A stretch of 64,000 bases of DNA from Paraburkholderia silvatlantica (GTDB lineage: Bacteria > Pseudomonadota > Gammaproteobacteria > Burkholderiales > Burkholderiaceae), in contig NZ_QEOL01000021.1 of assembly GCF_003096715.1 (NCBI RefSeq), positions 105,910 through 169,909 of the forward strand, given 5' to 3'. The position numbers and the translations under genes are program-made. Below the pieces are notes generated by a model. The model had not been told where the DNA came from, searched no databases, and saw nothing but the letters and a program-made list of their open reading frames with translations. This document shows, one piece after another, positions 49,227 through 57,245 of this stretch; the first letter of the stretch is position 1; the number at the start of each line of letters is the position of its first letter.

Positions 49227-49685
49227 ATGGGCGTGAGTTACGAAGATCTCGAAGTGGGCAAGCGCTATGTGATCGGTTCCCACACGTTCAAGCGCGACGA
49301 AGTGGTGCATTTTGCGGAGCAGTTCGATCCGCAGCCGTTTCACATGAGCGAGGCGGGCGGCGAGGCGTCGATGTTCGGCGGACTCGTCGCGAGCGGCTGG
49401 CATACCTGCTCCGTCATGATGGGCATGCTGGTACGCAACTTTCTCAAGGACTCGACCTCGATGGGCTCGCCCGGCGTCGACGAGATCCGCTGGCTCAAGC
49501 CCACGCGCGTGGGCGATACGCTCACGATGACAAACACGGTCGTGAGCAAGCGCGTGTCGGCGAGCAGGCCCGATCGCGGCATCGTCGAGACGCAGTGGGA
49601 AGGGCACAACCAGCACGGCGAACTGATCGTGGTCGTGCGTTCGAAGGCGCTCTTCGGCCTTCGCCATCCAGGGAGCGCATCGTGA
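49227..49685 (+). CDS. MaoC family dehydratase (first)
   Basis: 152-residue single hot-dog domain. Seen: FAEQFDPQPFHMSEAGG near residues 31-47, in which the Asp and His are the usual hydratase pair of the MaoC signature. Such enzymes hydrate enoyl-CoA, often giving the R-alcohol. ATG at 49227 with GGCGGAGA just upstream; the open frame from 49089 runs through the tandem repeat and inside the dehydrogenase gene, so it is rejected. The stop overlaps a GTG that could start the next gene. Confidence 0.83.
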   Translation: MGVSYEDLEVGKRYVIGSHTFKRDEVVHFAEQFDPQPFHMSEAGGEASMFGGLVASGWHTCSVMMGMLVRNFLKDSTSMGSPGVDEIRWLKPTRVGDTLTMTNTVVSKRVSASRPDRGIVETQWEGHNQHGELIVVVRSKALFGLRHPGSAS

Positions 49686-49699
49686 GTGAGGGCGACGTC

Positions 49700-50152
49700 A
49701 TGCAGATTGCCGACGCGGCGGCGTTGCGCGCGCTGATCGGCGCGGGGCCGCTCGTGAGCGGCTGGCGCGAGGTGAGCGAGGCGGACGTGCACGGCTTTGC
49801 CGACGCCACGGGCGACCACCAGTGGATCCACATCGACACCGAACGTGCGCGCCGCGAGTCGCCGTTCGGCGGCCCGATTGCGCACGGCTTTCTCACGCTT
49901 TCGCTGATTCCCGTGCTGCTCGGGACAACGCTGCACATGCGTCAGCGCATGGGCGTGAACTACGGGCTCAACCGCGTGCGCTTCACGCAGCCGGTGCCCG
50001 TGGGCGCGAAGGTGCGCGCGCGTATCGCCGTGAAAGAAGTGGGCGACGTGGAAGGCGGCGGCGTGCAGGTCGTGTGGGATGTGAGCATCGAGCGCGAGGG
50101 CAGCGAGCGGCCCGCTTGCATAGCCGAATTCATCACGCGGCATTATTTCTAA
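49700..50152 (+). CDS. MaoC family dehydratase (second)
   Basis: 150-residue single hot-dog domain. Seen: ADATGDHQWIHIDTERARRESPFGGPIAHGFLTLSL near residues 32-67, a full MaoC hydratase-2 motif with catalytic Asp and His. ATG at 49700 is used; an in-frame GTG at 49682 overlaps the previous stop, has AGGGAG six bases upstream, and would add six residues. It probably forms a homodimer, or a heterodimer with the first MaoC. It ends the plus-strand half of the catabolic cluster, followed by a terminator. Confidence 0.85.
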   Translation: MQIADAAALRALIGAGPLVSGWREVSEADVHGFADATGDHQWIHIDTERARRESPFGGPIAHGFLTLSLIPVLLGTTLHMRQRMGVNYGLNRVRFTQPVPVGAKVRARIAVKEVGDVEGGGVQVVWDVSIEREGSERPACIAEFITRHYF

Positions 50153-50171
50153 AGTTGTTGCGTGCTCAACG

Positions 50172-50207
50172 AAAAGGGGCGCCCCGCTGCAAGGCAGGCG
50201 CCCCTTT
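50172..50207. terminator. Bidirectional terminator between MaoC and GST genes
   Basis: Perfect 11-bp stem AAAGGGGCGCC/GGCGCCCCTTT around a 13-base loop, with short T-runs on both strands; it lies between convergent genes. Confidence 0.72.
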
Positions 50208-50244
50208 GGCCCCTTTGGTTTCGCGCGGGCTTCAGCGCGGCGAG

Positions 50245-50946
50245 TTAGTGCCTCGCGTACTGCGTCGCGCCGAACAACATCTCTTTCGCCTTGTCGTCCA
50301 TGAGCGGCTTGCGCACATTGGCGAGCACCTCCACGCCGCGCTTGACCGCCGGCCGCGCGGCGATCGTTTCGTGCCAGCGTTTCACGTTGGGCAGCGAATC
50401 GAGATCGATGCCCTGGTTTTGCCAGGAGCGCGTCCACGGGAAGGCCGCGATATCCGCGATGGTGTACTCGTCGCCGGCCAGATACCCGGTCTTTTCCAAC
50501 TGCGTTTCCATCACGTTGTAGAGCCGCTTCGCTTCGTTCGTGTAGCGGTTGACCGCATACTCGATCTTCTCGGGCGCGTAGATGCGGAAGTGGTGCGCCT
50601 GGCCGAGCATGGGGCCGAGGCCGCCCATCTGGAACATCACCCATTGCAGCACGTCGTAGCGCGCCGCGAGGTCCTCTGGCATGAAACGGCCGGTTTTCGC
50701 CGCGAGATAGATCAGGATCGCGCCCGATTCGAACAGCGAGAACGGCTGGCCGTCGGCACGGCGCGGGCCCTCAGAGTCGGTAATGGCGGGAATCTTGTTG
50801 TTCGGGCTGATGGCGAGGAATTCGGGCTTGAACTGGTCGCCCGCACCGATATCGACCGGATGCACCCGGTATTCGAGGCCGGTTTCCTCGAGCATGATAT
50901 GGACTTTGTGACCGTTCGGCGTGGCCCAGCTGTAGACGTCGATCAT
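50245..50946 (-). CDS. Glutathione S-transferase family protein (YfcG/YghU/Ure2-like)
   Basis: 233 residues. Thioredoxin-like N domain with SWATPNGHKVHIMLEETGLEY near residues 6-26 and NNKIPAITD near 54-62; helical C domain with GYLAGDEYTIADIAAFPW near 155-172. The TPNG active-site segment is that of nu-class enzymes with disulfide-bond oxidoreductase activity. It is last in the minus-strand half of the catabolic cluster, so it may act on reactive intermediates, but this is inference. ATG at 50946. Confidence 0.85.
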   Translation of the reverse strand: MIDVYSWATPNGHKVHIMLEETGLEYRVHPVDIGAGDQFKPEFLAISPNNKIPAITDSEGPRRADGQPFSLFESGAILIYLAAKTGRFMPEDLAARYDVLQWVMFQMGGLGPMLGQAHHFRIYAPEKIEYAVNRYTNEAKRLYNVMETQLEKTGYLAGDEYTIADIAAFPWTRSWQNQGIDLDSLPNVKRWHETIAARPAVKRGVEVLANVRKPLMDDKAKEMLFGATQYARH

Positions 50947-51093
50947 CGCGGCTCCTTGGCACCATGAAAGAGGGCGCCGCGAAAGTCTGGATAGTCTTTG
51001 CGCGACGCCCGATCTGGCGCAAATTAGCATAGATCGGCGTCGCTCGCAGAGGGCGCAAGAGCGCCCCTGCTGCGCTTGTGGGCTTACGCGGAC

Positions 51094-52353
51094 CTACGAG
51101 CGCGTGACCGGCATCTCCACGCGCGACGCGGCGCCCGCGTCCATATAACGCGCGAGTTCGAGCTTGGCGATGGCGTTGCGGTGCACTTCGTCGGGGCCGT
51201 CCGCGAAGCGCAGCGTGCGCGCCGAAGCGTACGAGTACGCCAGCGGGAAGTCGCCGCTCACGCCCGCCGCGCCGTGCACCTGCATGGCCCAGTCGATCAC
51301 CTGGCAGGCCATGTTCGGCGCCACCACCTTGATCATGGCGATTTCGCCGCGCGCCCCCTTGTTGCCGACCGTGTCCATCATGTACGCGGTCTTGAGCGTG
51401 AGCAGGCGGGCCTGTTCGATCATGCAGCGCGCTTCGGCAATGCGCTCCTGCGTGACGGTTTGCTGGGCGAGCGCCTTGCCGAACGCCACGCGCGAGAGGG
51501 CGCGCTTCGCCATGAATTCGAGCGCGCGTTCCGCGAGGCCAATGAGACGCATGCAGTGGTGAATGCGGCCCGGCCCGAGCCGCCCTTGCGCGATCTCGAA
51601 CCCGCGGCCCTCGCCGAGCAAAATGTTCGAAGCGGGCACGCGCACGTTTTCGAGCGTGATCTCCATATGGCCGTGCGGCGCGTCGTCGTAGCCGAACACC
51701 GTGAGCGGGCGGCGCACGGTGATCCCGGCCGTATCCGAGGGCACGAGGATCATCGACTGCTGAGCATGGCGCGGCGCATCGGGGTCGGTCTTGCCCATCA
51801 GGATGTAGATCGCGCAGCGCGGGTCGCCCGCGCCCGACGACCACCACTTCGTGCCGTTGATCACGTAGTCGCCGCCGTCGCGCTCGATGCGCGTCTGGAT
51901 GTTCGTTGCGTCCGACGAGGCCACATCGGGCTCGGTCATCAGGAAGGCGGAGCGGATCTGGCCTGCCAGCAGCGGCGTGAGCCATTGCTGCTTGTGCGCC
52001 TCGCTGCCGTAGCGCTCGATGGTTTCCATGTTGCCGGTGTCGGGCGCGCTGCAGTTGAACACTTCGGGCGCCCAGTGCACGCGGCCCATGATTTCGCACA
52101 GCGGCGCGTATTCGAGGTTCGTCAGGCCCGCGCCGCGTTCGGATGCGGGCAAGAACAGGTTCCACAGCCCGGCCGCGCGCGCCTTCTCCTTCAACTGCTC
52201 GACGATCTCCGTGGGGACCCACGCGTTGCCATTCGCGCGATTGCGCTCGACTTCCTCGTGGAAGACAGCTTCGTTCGGGTAAATGTGTTCGTCGAAGAAT
52301 GCGAGCAGTTTCTCGCGCAGCGCCTGCACTTTCGGGGAGTAATCGAAGTTCAT
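51094..52353 (-). CDS. Acyl-CoA dehydrogenase of ACAD10/ACAD11 type
   Basis: 419 residues. Seen: MTEPDVASSDATNIQT near residues 131-146, the family loop; RLGPGRIHHCMRLIGLAERAL near 230-250, characteristic of the ACAD10/11 branch; and ADGPDEVHRNAIAKLELARY near the C terminus, where Asp replaces the MCAD Glu. In animals this domain is fused to an APH-type kinase and works on 4-phospho-acyl-CoAs derived from 4-hydroxy acids. Here a separate APH gene lies 58 bases upstream on the same strand. It may therefore remove the phosphate to give an enoyl-CoA, as in the Lva pathway for levulinate. Confidence 0.85.
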   Translation of the reverse strand: MNFDYSPKVQALREKLLAFFDEHIYPNEAVFHEEVERNRANGNAWVPTEIVEQLKEKARAAGLWNLFLPASERGAGLTNLEYAPLCEIMGRVHWAPEVFNCSAPDTGNMETIERYGSEAHKQQWLTPLLAGQIRSAFLMTEPDVASSDATNIQTRIERDGGDYVINGTKWWSSGAGDPRCAIYILMGKTDPDAPRHAQQSMILVPSDTAGITVRRPLTVFGYDDAPHGHMEITLENVRVPASNILLGEGRGFEIAQGRLGPGRIHHCMRLIGLAERALEFMAKRALSRVAFGKALAQQTVTQERIAEARCMIEQARLLTLKTAYMMDTVGNKGARGEIAMIKVVAPNMACQVIDWAMQVHGAAGVSGDFPLAYSYASARTLRFADGPDEVHRNAIAKLELARYMDAGAASRVEMPVTRS

Positions 52354-52411
52354 CGGTGACCTCGCAATGCGATGCAGTGAAAGTGAAAAGTGAGTCGTTC
52401 CCGAACGCGTT

Positions 52412-53530
52412 TCAGCGCACCTTCTGCGCGTAGCGCCAGGCGAGCTCCGCCATGGGCTTCGCGCGACGGCCTGCGTCGACTGCCTGTGCGCTCGCGGCGG
52501 TGCCGTCCACCACGCGCTTCATGATGCCCTGCAGGATCGCCGCGATCCGGAACATGTTGTACGCAAGATAGAAGTTCCAGTCGCCGCGAATCTCGAGGCC
52601 GGTGCGCTCGCAATAGCGCGCGACGTACTGCGCCTCGCCGGGAATGCCGAGCGCCTGCCAGTCGAGCCCGGCGATGCCGCGAAACTGTGCGGGTTCGACG
52701 TGCCAGGCCATGCAGTGATACGAGAAGTCGGCGAGCGGGTCGCCGAGCGTGGAGAGCTCCCAGTCGAGCACGGCCAGCACGCGCGGCTCGCTCGGGTGAA
52801 AGATCAGGTTGTCGAGGCGGTAGTCGCCATGCACGACCGATACGCGTGAGCCCGCATCGTCGGGCATGTGCTGCGGCAGCCATTCGATCAGGCGATGCAT
52901 GGCGTCGATGCGCTCCGTTTCCGAAGCCTGATACTGGCGGCTCCAGCGATCGATCTGGCGTGCGAAATAACTGCCTGGCTTGCCGTAGTCGGCGAGGCCC
53001 ACGGCGTCGGGCTTCACGTTGTGGAGCGCGGCGATCACACGGTTCATCTCGTCGTAGATCGCGCCGCGTTGCTCGCGCGTCATGCCGGGCAGCGACGGGT
53101 CCCAGAGCACGCGCCCCTCGACGAATTCCATCACGTAAAACGCGCGGCCGATCACCGCTTCGTCGTCGCAGAGCGCGAGCATCGTTGCGACCGGGACGTC
53201 GGTTGCGGCGAGCGCGTCCATCACGCGGTATTCGCGCTCGATCGCGTGTGCGGAGGGCAGCAGTTTCGACTTGGGGCCGGGCTTGGCGCGCATCACGTAA
53301 GTGCGGCCGGGCGTGATGAGCTTGAACGTCGGGTTCGACTGTCCGCCGGCGAACTGCTCGATCGCGAGCGGGCCTTTGAAGCCCTCCACGCGCGCGGTGA
53401 GCCAGGCGCTCAGCGCCTCGGTGTCGAAGCGCTGGCGCTCGGCCACCGGGCGCGTGCCTTCGAACGCCGAGTAGTCGGGGCGCGTTTGCGCGTTGTTTTG
53501 CGTGTCTCCATCCGGGGTGGCTTGCGCCAT
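52412..53530 (-). CDS. APH-type phosphotransferase, candidate 4-hydroxyacyl-CoA kinase
   Basis: 372-residue kinase of the aminoglycoside-phosphotransferase fold, acyl-CoA-dehydrogenase-associated branch. Seen: ATP-site segment FAGGQSNPTFKL near residues 60-71, the catalytic loop VVHGDYRLDNLIFH near 217-230, and the metal-binding Asp in VLDWELSTLGDPLADFSYH near 242-260. LvaA of Pseudomonas putida and the N-terminal domain of mammalian ACAD10/11 belong to this branch. It lies between the ECH and ACAD genes in one probable operon. Antibiotic resistance is not implied by the fold. Confidence 0.83.
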   Translation of the reverse strand: MAQATPDGDTQNNAQTRPDYSAFEGTRPVAERQRFDTEALSAWLTARVEGFKGPLAIEQFAGGQSNPTFKLITPGRTYVMRAKPGPKSKLLPSAHAIEREYRVMDALAATDVPVATMLALCDDEAVIGRAFYVMEFVEGRVLWDPSLPGMTREQRGAIYDEMNRVIAALHNVKPDAVGLADYGKPGSYFARQIDRWSRQYQASETERIDAMHRLIEWLPQHMPDDAGSRVSVVHGDYRLDNLIFHPSEPRVLAVLDWELSTLGDPLADFSYHCMAWHVEPAQFRGIAGLDWQALGIPGEAQYVARYCERTGLEIRGDWNFYLAYNMFRIAAILQGIMKRVVDGTAASAQAVDAGRRAKPMAELAWRYAQKVR

Positions 53531-53581
53531 ATTCGTCTCCCTTCTCCTGATTCTCCTGTGGGGCGCCGTGCTCGTGCGGCG

Positions 53582-54370
53582 TTACTTGTAGACAGGGGCG
53601 CGTTTTTCGAGGAATGCGGTAATGCCTTCGAGGCCGTCGCGGTGGTGCAGCGACGCGACGAAACTGTCGCGCTCCGCCGTGAGCTGGGCTTCGAGCGGTT
53701 GCGTGTCCGCGACGTTCGTCAAACCCTTGATGCGCGCGACCGAATTCGGCGAGATCTTCGCGAGTTCGTCGGCCCAGGCAAGCGCCGTATCGAGCGCCGT
53801 TTGCGGCTTCGCGAGCCGGTTCACGACACCCAGTTCCGCGAGACGCGCCGCGCCGATCGGCTTGCCTTCCACCATCAGCTCGAACGCGAGCGAGCGCGGC
53901 AGCGAGCGCGCGAGGAACCACGAGCCGCCGCCGTCGGGCGTCAGACCCACGCGCGAATAGGCCATGACGAACTTCGCATCGTCGGCGGCGACGAGCAGGT
54001 CGGCGGCGAGCGCGAGCGAGAAGCCCGCGCCGGCGGCCGCGCCTTCCACGGCCGCGATGATCGGCTTGCTCGACTGGCGCATCGCGGTGACCCAGGTGGC
54101 GAGCATATCGATGCTGGCGGCCTGCACCGAAGGGTCCTTCGCGCGGTTTTCGAGTAGGCGGTTGAGGTTGCCGCCCGCGCAGAAGAAGTTGTCGGCGCCC
54201 GTGAGAACGATCGCGCGCAACGACGGGTCGCGCTCGGCAGTGTCGAAGGCTTCGACGGCGGCGGCGTACATGTCGGGATGCAGCGCGTTGCGTGCGCCGG
54301 GGTTCGACAGCGTGAGGACGAGTGTCGATTCGTGGCCTTGCGGGCGGGTGCTGCGGAGTTCGGCGCTCAT
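53582..54370 (-). CDS. Enoyl-CoA hydratase/isomerase family protein
   Basis: 262-residue crotonase-fold protein. Seen: oxyanion-hole segments GADNFFCAGGNLNRL near residues 58-72 and EGAAAGAGFSLALAADLLVAA near 107-127, and SRVGLTPDGGGSWFLAR near 137-153. The Asp in LTPDGGGS occurs in PaaG-like isomerases, where E. coli hydratase has Glu, so isomerase activity is as likely as hydration. First gene of the minus-strand ECH-APH-ACAD-GST run, downstream of the motif at 54575-54584. Confidence 0.85.
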   Translation of the reverse strand: MSAELRSTRPQGHESTLVLTLSNPGARNALHPDMYAAAVEAFDTAERDPSLRAIVLTGADNFFCAGGNLNRLLENRAKDPSVQAASIDMLATWVTAMRQSSKPIIAAVEGAAAGAGFSLALAADLLVAADDAKFVMAYSRVGLTPDGGGSWFLARSLPRSLAFELMVEGKPIGAARLAELGVVNRLAKPQTALDTALAWADELAKISPNSVARIKGLTNVADTQPLEAQLTAERDSFVASLHHRDGLEGITAFLEKRAPVYK

Positions 54371-54574
54371 TGCGGTGCCTCGTTCGATGCGTTGATGTCT
54401 GCGGTGTCGGTTTGCGTCAGCGAAAGGCCGAGCCGCGCACCGCGAGGCCAGCCTGCGCGGCAGTCTGGGCGATACCGCGGCCCATCCCGCCGGTGCCGGC
54501 TATGCCGATTGTCTCAATGTTGAAATGATGTTGAAGTCATTGGAAACCTGGCTCCATGATTGGCCTAGAATAGC

Positions 54575-54584
54575 ACGACCGTTC
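54575..54584. promoter_or_regulatory. Operator-like motif shared with the DUF1178 promoter
   Basis: ACGACCGTTC, identical to the core of the inverted repeat at 46252-46263 read on the other strand. It lies between the divergent ECH and GST genes, beside TAGAAT (54566-54571, plus strand) and within the spacer of a possible minus-strand promoter TTTCGT-N17-TATTCT. Only one arm of the repeat is well conserved here. Confidence 0.35.
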
Positions 54585-54648
54585 AATTCTACGAAAACGG
54601 TTCGGCGGTTCCGATAAGGGGGCTGCCGCTCTCAAGGAGGCAACGAGG

Positions 54649-55290
54649 ATGATCAAGCTGCACGGTTTCGCGCTTTCGAATTACTACAACAAGGTCAAGC
54701 TTCTGCTGCTCGAGCACGGCATCGCGTTCGAGGAGGTGCCGAACAGGCTGCCGCTCGAAGCGGCGCTGCTCGCGCAGTCGCCGGGCGGCAAGGTGCCTTT
54801 CATCGAAACGGAGCAGGGCGCTTTGTGCGAATCGGAAGTGATCGTCGAGTATCTGGCGGCGCGCTTTCCGGAGAAGCGCATTTTCGCGGCGGATCCGTGG
54901 CAGGCAGCGAAGGAGCGCGAGCTCATCGTCTTCATCGAAACGCATCTGGAGTTGAACGCGCGCGAGCTTTACGGCGAAGCGTTCTTCGGCGGCAAGGCGA
55001 CCGACGAGGTCAAGGCGGCCATGGAAAAGCGGCTGCGCCGCTACGTGGCAGCCTTCAGTCGGATCGCGAAGTTCGGGCCTTACGTGGCGGGCGCGCAGTT
55101 CGGCGTGGCCGATGCGGCGGCGTTCGTGAGCCTGCCGCTCGTGGGGCGCGCGACGCAGGCGGTCTACGGCAGCGATTTTCTTGCCGAAGTGGGCATCGAC
55201 TGGAAGCCGTATATCAAGCTGATCGGTGAACGCCCGACGGCCCAGCGCGTCAACGCCGACCGCAAGGCGTATATCGAGGCGAACGCGTAA
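54649..55290 (+). CDS. Glutathione S-transferase family protein
   Basis: 213 residues. N domain MIKLHGFALSNYYNKVKLLLLEHGIAFEEV with the Ser/Tyr active-site region near residues 8-14, the glutathione-binding GGKVPFIETEQGALCESEVIVEYL near 44-67, and a helical C domain with GAQFGVADAAAFVSLP near 146-161. AGGAGG lies 8 bases before the ATG. It is divergent from the ECH gene and shares the regulatory interval with it. The substrate is unknown. Confidence 0.87.
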   Translation: MIKLHGFALSNYYNKVKLLLLEHGIAFEEVPNRLPLEAALLAQSPGGKVPFIETEQGALCESEVIVEYLAARFPEKRIFAADPWQAAKERELIVFIETHLELNARELYGEAFFGGKATDEVKAAMEKRLRRYVAAFSRIAKFGPYVAGAQFGVADAAAFVSLPLVGRATQAVYGSDFLAEVGIDWKPYIKLIGERPTAQRVNADRKAYIEANA

Positions 55291-55371
55291 GCGCTGCGGC
55301 GTTTTGCACAGTTTCGCGCGCGATGATCGGGAACGCACTGCCGTTCGCGGATTCATCGCGCGCGCACGACG

Positions 55372-56562
55372 TCAGAGGCGCGCGAGCCGCTCGAGCGCGG
55401 TCGCGAGCGTGCTTTCCTGCTTGGCAAAGCAAAAGCGGACGACGCCCGATTCGTGCGCCTCGTGATAGAACGCCGACACCGGAATGGCGGCTACGCCGAT
55501 CTCGCTTGTGAGCCACTTCGAAAATTCCGCTTCAGGCAGATCGCTGATCGCCGAATAGTCCACGCACTGGAAGTAGGTGCCTTCGCACGGCAGCAGCTTG
55601 AAGCGCGTGTTGGCGAGTCCTGCGCGGAAGAAGTCGCGCTTCTTCTGGTAGAACGCGGGCAATTCCAGATAAGGCTTCGGATCGCGCAGATAGTGCGCGA
55701 GGCCGAACTGCATCGGCGTGTTCACGGTGAACACGTTGAACTGGTGCACCTTGCGGAACTCGGCCGTGAGCGGCGCGGGCGCGGCGACATAGCCCACCTT
55801 CCAGCCCGTCACGTGGTAGGTCTTGCCGAAGCTCGACACGATGAAACTGCGCGCGGCCAGTTCCGGATAGCGCGCCACGCTCTCGTGCGGTTGGCCGTCG
55901 TAGACCATGTGCTCGTAGACCTCGTCGGAGAGGATCAGCACGTTGGTGCCGCGCACGATCTCCTCGAGCTTTTGCATGTCCTCGGCGCGCCACACCGTAC
56001 CCGTGGGGTTGTGCGGCGTGTTGACGAGGATGAGGCGCGTTTTCGGTGTGATGGCCGCGGCGAGGCGGTCGAACGGGATCGCGTAGTCGGGCGCTTCGAG
56101 CGTCACGAACACAGGCTTGCCGCCCGCCAGTTCGATCGACGGCAAATAGCTGTCGTAGGTCGGCTCGACCACGATCACTTCGTCGCCCGCGTGCACGGTC
56201 GCGAGAATCGCCGTGAGGAGCGCCTGCGTGGCCCCGGCCGTCACCGTGATCTCGCTATTGGCGTCGTAGCGGCGGCCGTAGACGTGCTCGATCTTGTCTG
56301 CGATCGCCTCGCGCAGCGCGGCGATGCCGGCCATCGGCGGGTACTGGTTGTGGCCCTCGCGCATGGCTTGTGCGACTGCGTCGACGATGCGCGCGTCGCA
56401 ATCGAAGTCGGGAAAGCCCTGGCCCAGGTTGACCGCACCCTTTTCGGCGGCGAGCGCGCTCATCACGGTGAAGATCGTCGTGCCGACGTTCGGCAGACGC
56501 GACGGAAAAGAGGGCGTGAGCAGGGTGTCCTGCGAATTCTGCGTGGGATGCGGTGCGTTCAT
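55372..56562 (-). CDS. PLP-dependent aminotransferase, probable methionine aminotransferase
   Basis: 396-residue class I aminotransferase. Seen: VNLGQGFPDFDCD near residues 37-49, NTPHNPTGTVW near 175-185, LSDEVYEHMVYDGQPHES near 207-224, and the PLP-binding Lys in SSFGKTYHVTGWKVGY near 240-255. The pattern is that of the YbdL/kynurenine aminotransferase group, which prefers Met, Phe and related acids with oxoacid acceptors. ATG at 56562 (MNAPHPTQ) is used; the frame extends upstream without family resemblance. It is convergent with the GST gene and follows the PIN gene on the same strand. Confidence 0.88.
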   Translation of the reverse strand: MNAPHPTQNSQDTLLTPSFPSRLPNVGTTIFTVMSALAAEKGAVNLGQGFPDFDCDARIVDAVAQAMREGHNQYPPMAGIAALREAIADKIEHVYGRRYDANSEITVTAGATQALLTAILATVHAGDEVIVVEPTYDSYLPSIELAGGKPVFVTLEAPDYAIPFDRLAAAITPKTRLILVNTPHNPTGTVWRAEDMQKLEEIVRGTNVLILSDEVYEHMVYDGQPHESVARYPELAARSFIVSSFGKTYHVTGWKVGYVAAPAPLTAEFRKVHQFNVFTVNTPMQFGLAHYLRDPKPYLELPAFYQKKRDFFRAGLANTRFKLLPCEGTYFQCVDYSAISDLPEAEFSKWLTSEIGVAAIPVSAFYHEAHESGVVRFCFAKQESTLATALERLARL

Positions 56563-56665
56563 GTCGCGGGCGGAAGTCGGACGTTGGGACGGGAAAGGTT
56601 GATTGTAGGCAAATCGGCGCGGATGCGGTTGCCAGGCTGGGCGCGAGCGCCGTGACGCAAGGACA

Positions 56666-57181
56666 TCAGGCCCGCGTTGCTTGGGCGGCGTTTTGCACAC
56701 ATTCGGCGACGAAGGCATCGGGCGTCGCGATGCGAAAGCCGAAGTCGCGCGCCACGCGCTTCGCGAGCTTGAGCACCGCGCGGTCCTTCGAGACGAGCCA
56801 CTGTGCGCCGCTTGCGCGCGCCAGTTCCAGGAACTTCTGGTCGTCGCGGTCGCGGCATTGGGGCAGGGGCCGCGCGCCGCAGGCAAGCTCGGGCAGCTCG
56901 ATCAGTTCGACGAGCCCAGCGTGCGCGGCGAGCGCGTGGGCTTTCGCGACGCCGCGGCCAGCGAACTGGGGATAGTCGAGCACGTGGGCCAACTCGGCCT
57001 GGCAGCGTGCGTCGATCAGCGCCTGGATCGCGCCGCGCTCGAGCGCCACGCGAATGGGGCGCGTGTGCGGGTCGTCGAACACGAGGATATCGAGCCAGAC
57101 GTTCGAGTCGAGAACGACGGGGAGCGCGCGAGCGGCGGCGGGCGAGAGGGATGCTGCGGTTGGGGGCGTGAGGCCGGTCAT
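56666..57181 (-). CDS. PIN domain protein (TIGR00305-type putative toxin)
   Basis: 171 residues from the ATG at 57181. Four acidic positions of the PIN nuclease site are present: VVLDSNVWLD near residues 22-31, the Glu in RCQAELAHVL near 63, CRDRDDQKFLE near 106-116, and SKDRAVLK near 128-135. These proteins cleave RNA and many are toxins, but no small antitoxin gene is adjacent; upstream is the divergent yaaA and downstream the aminotransferase. A solitary housekeeping nuclease is therefore as likely as a toxin. Confidence 0.82.
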   Translation of the reverse strand: MTGLTPPTAASLSPAAARALPVVLDSNVWLDILVFDDPHTRPIRVALERGAIQALIDARCQAELAHVLDYPQFAGRGVAKAHALAAHAGLVELIELPELACGARPLPQCRDRDDQKFLELARASGAQWLVSKDRAVLKLAKRVARDFGFRIATPDAFVAECVQNAAQATRA

Positions 57182-57245
57182 TCGTGAATTCGCTACAATC
57201 GGGCTTTCGCCTTTGAACATCGGCACATCGTGCCTGCAAGCCTCT

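Noticed and set aside
52412..53530. Aminoglycoside resistance gene
   Set aside because: The fold is shared, but the branch is the acyl-CoA-dehydrogenase-associated one and the context is acyl-CoA catabolism.
56666..57181. A complete toxin-antitoxin module around the PIN gene
   Set aside because: No small antitoxin-like frame with DNA-binding features lies next to it; only the PIN protein can be supported.
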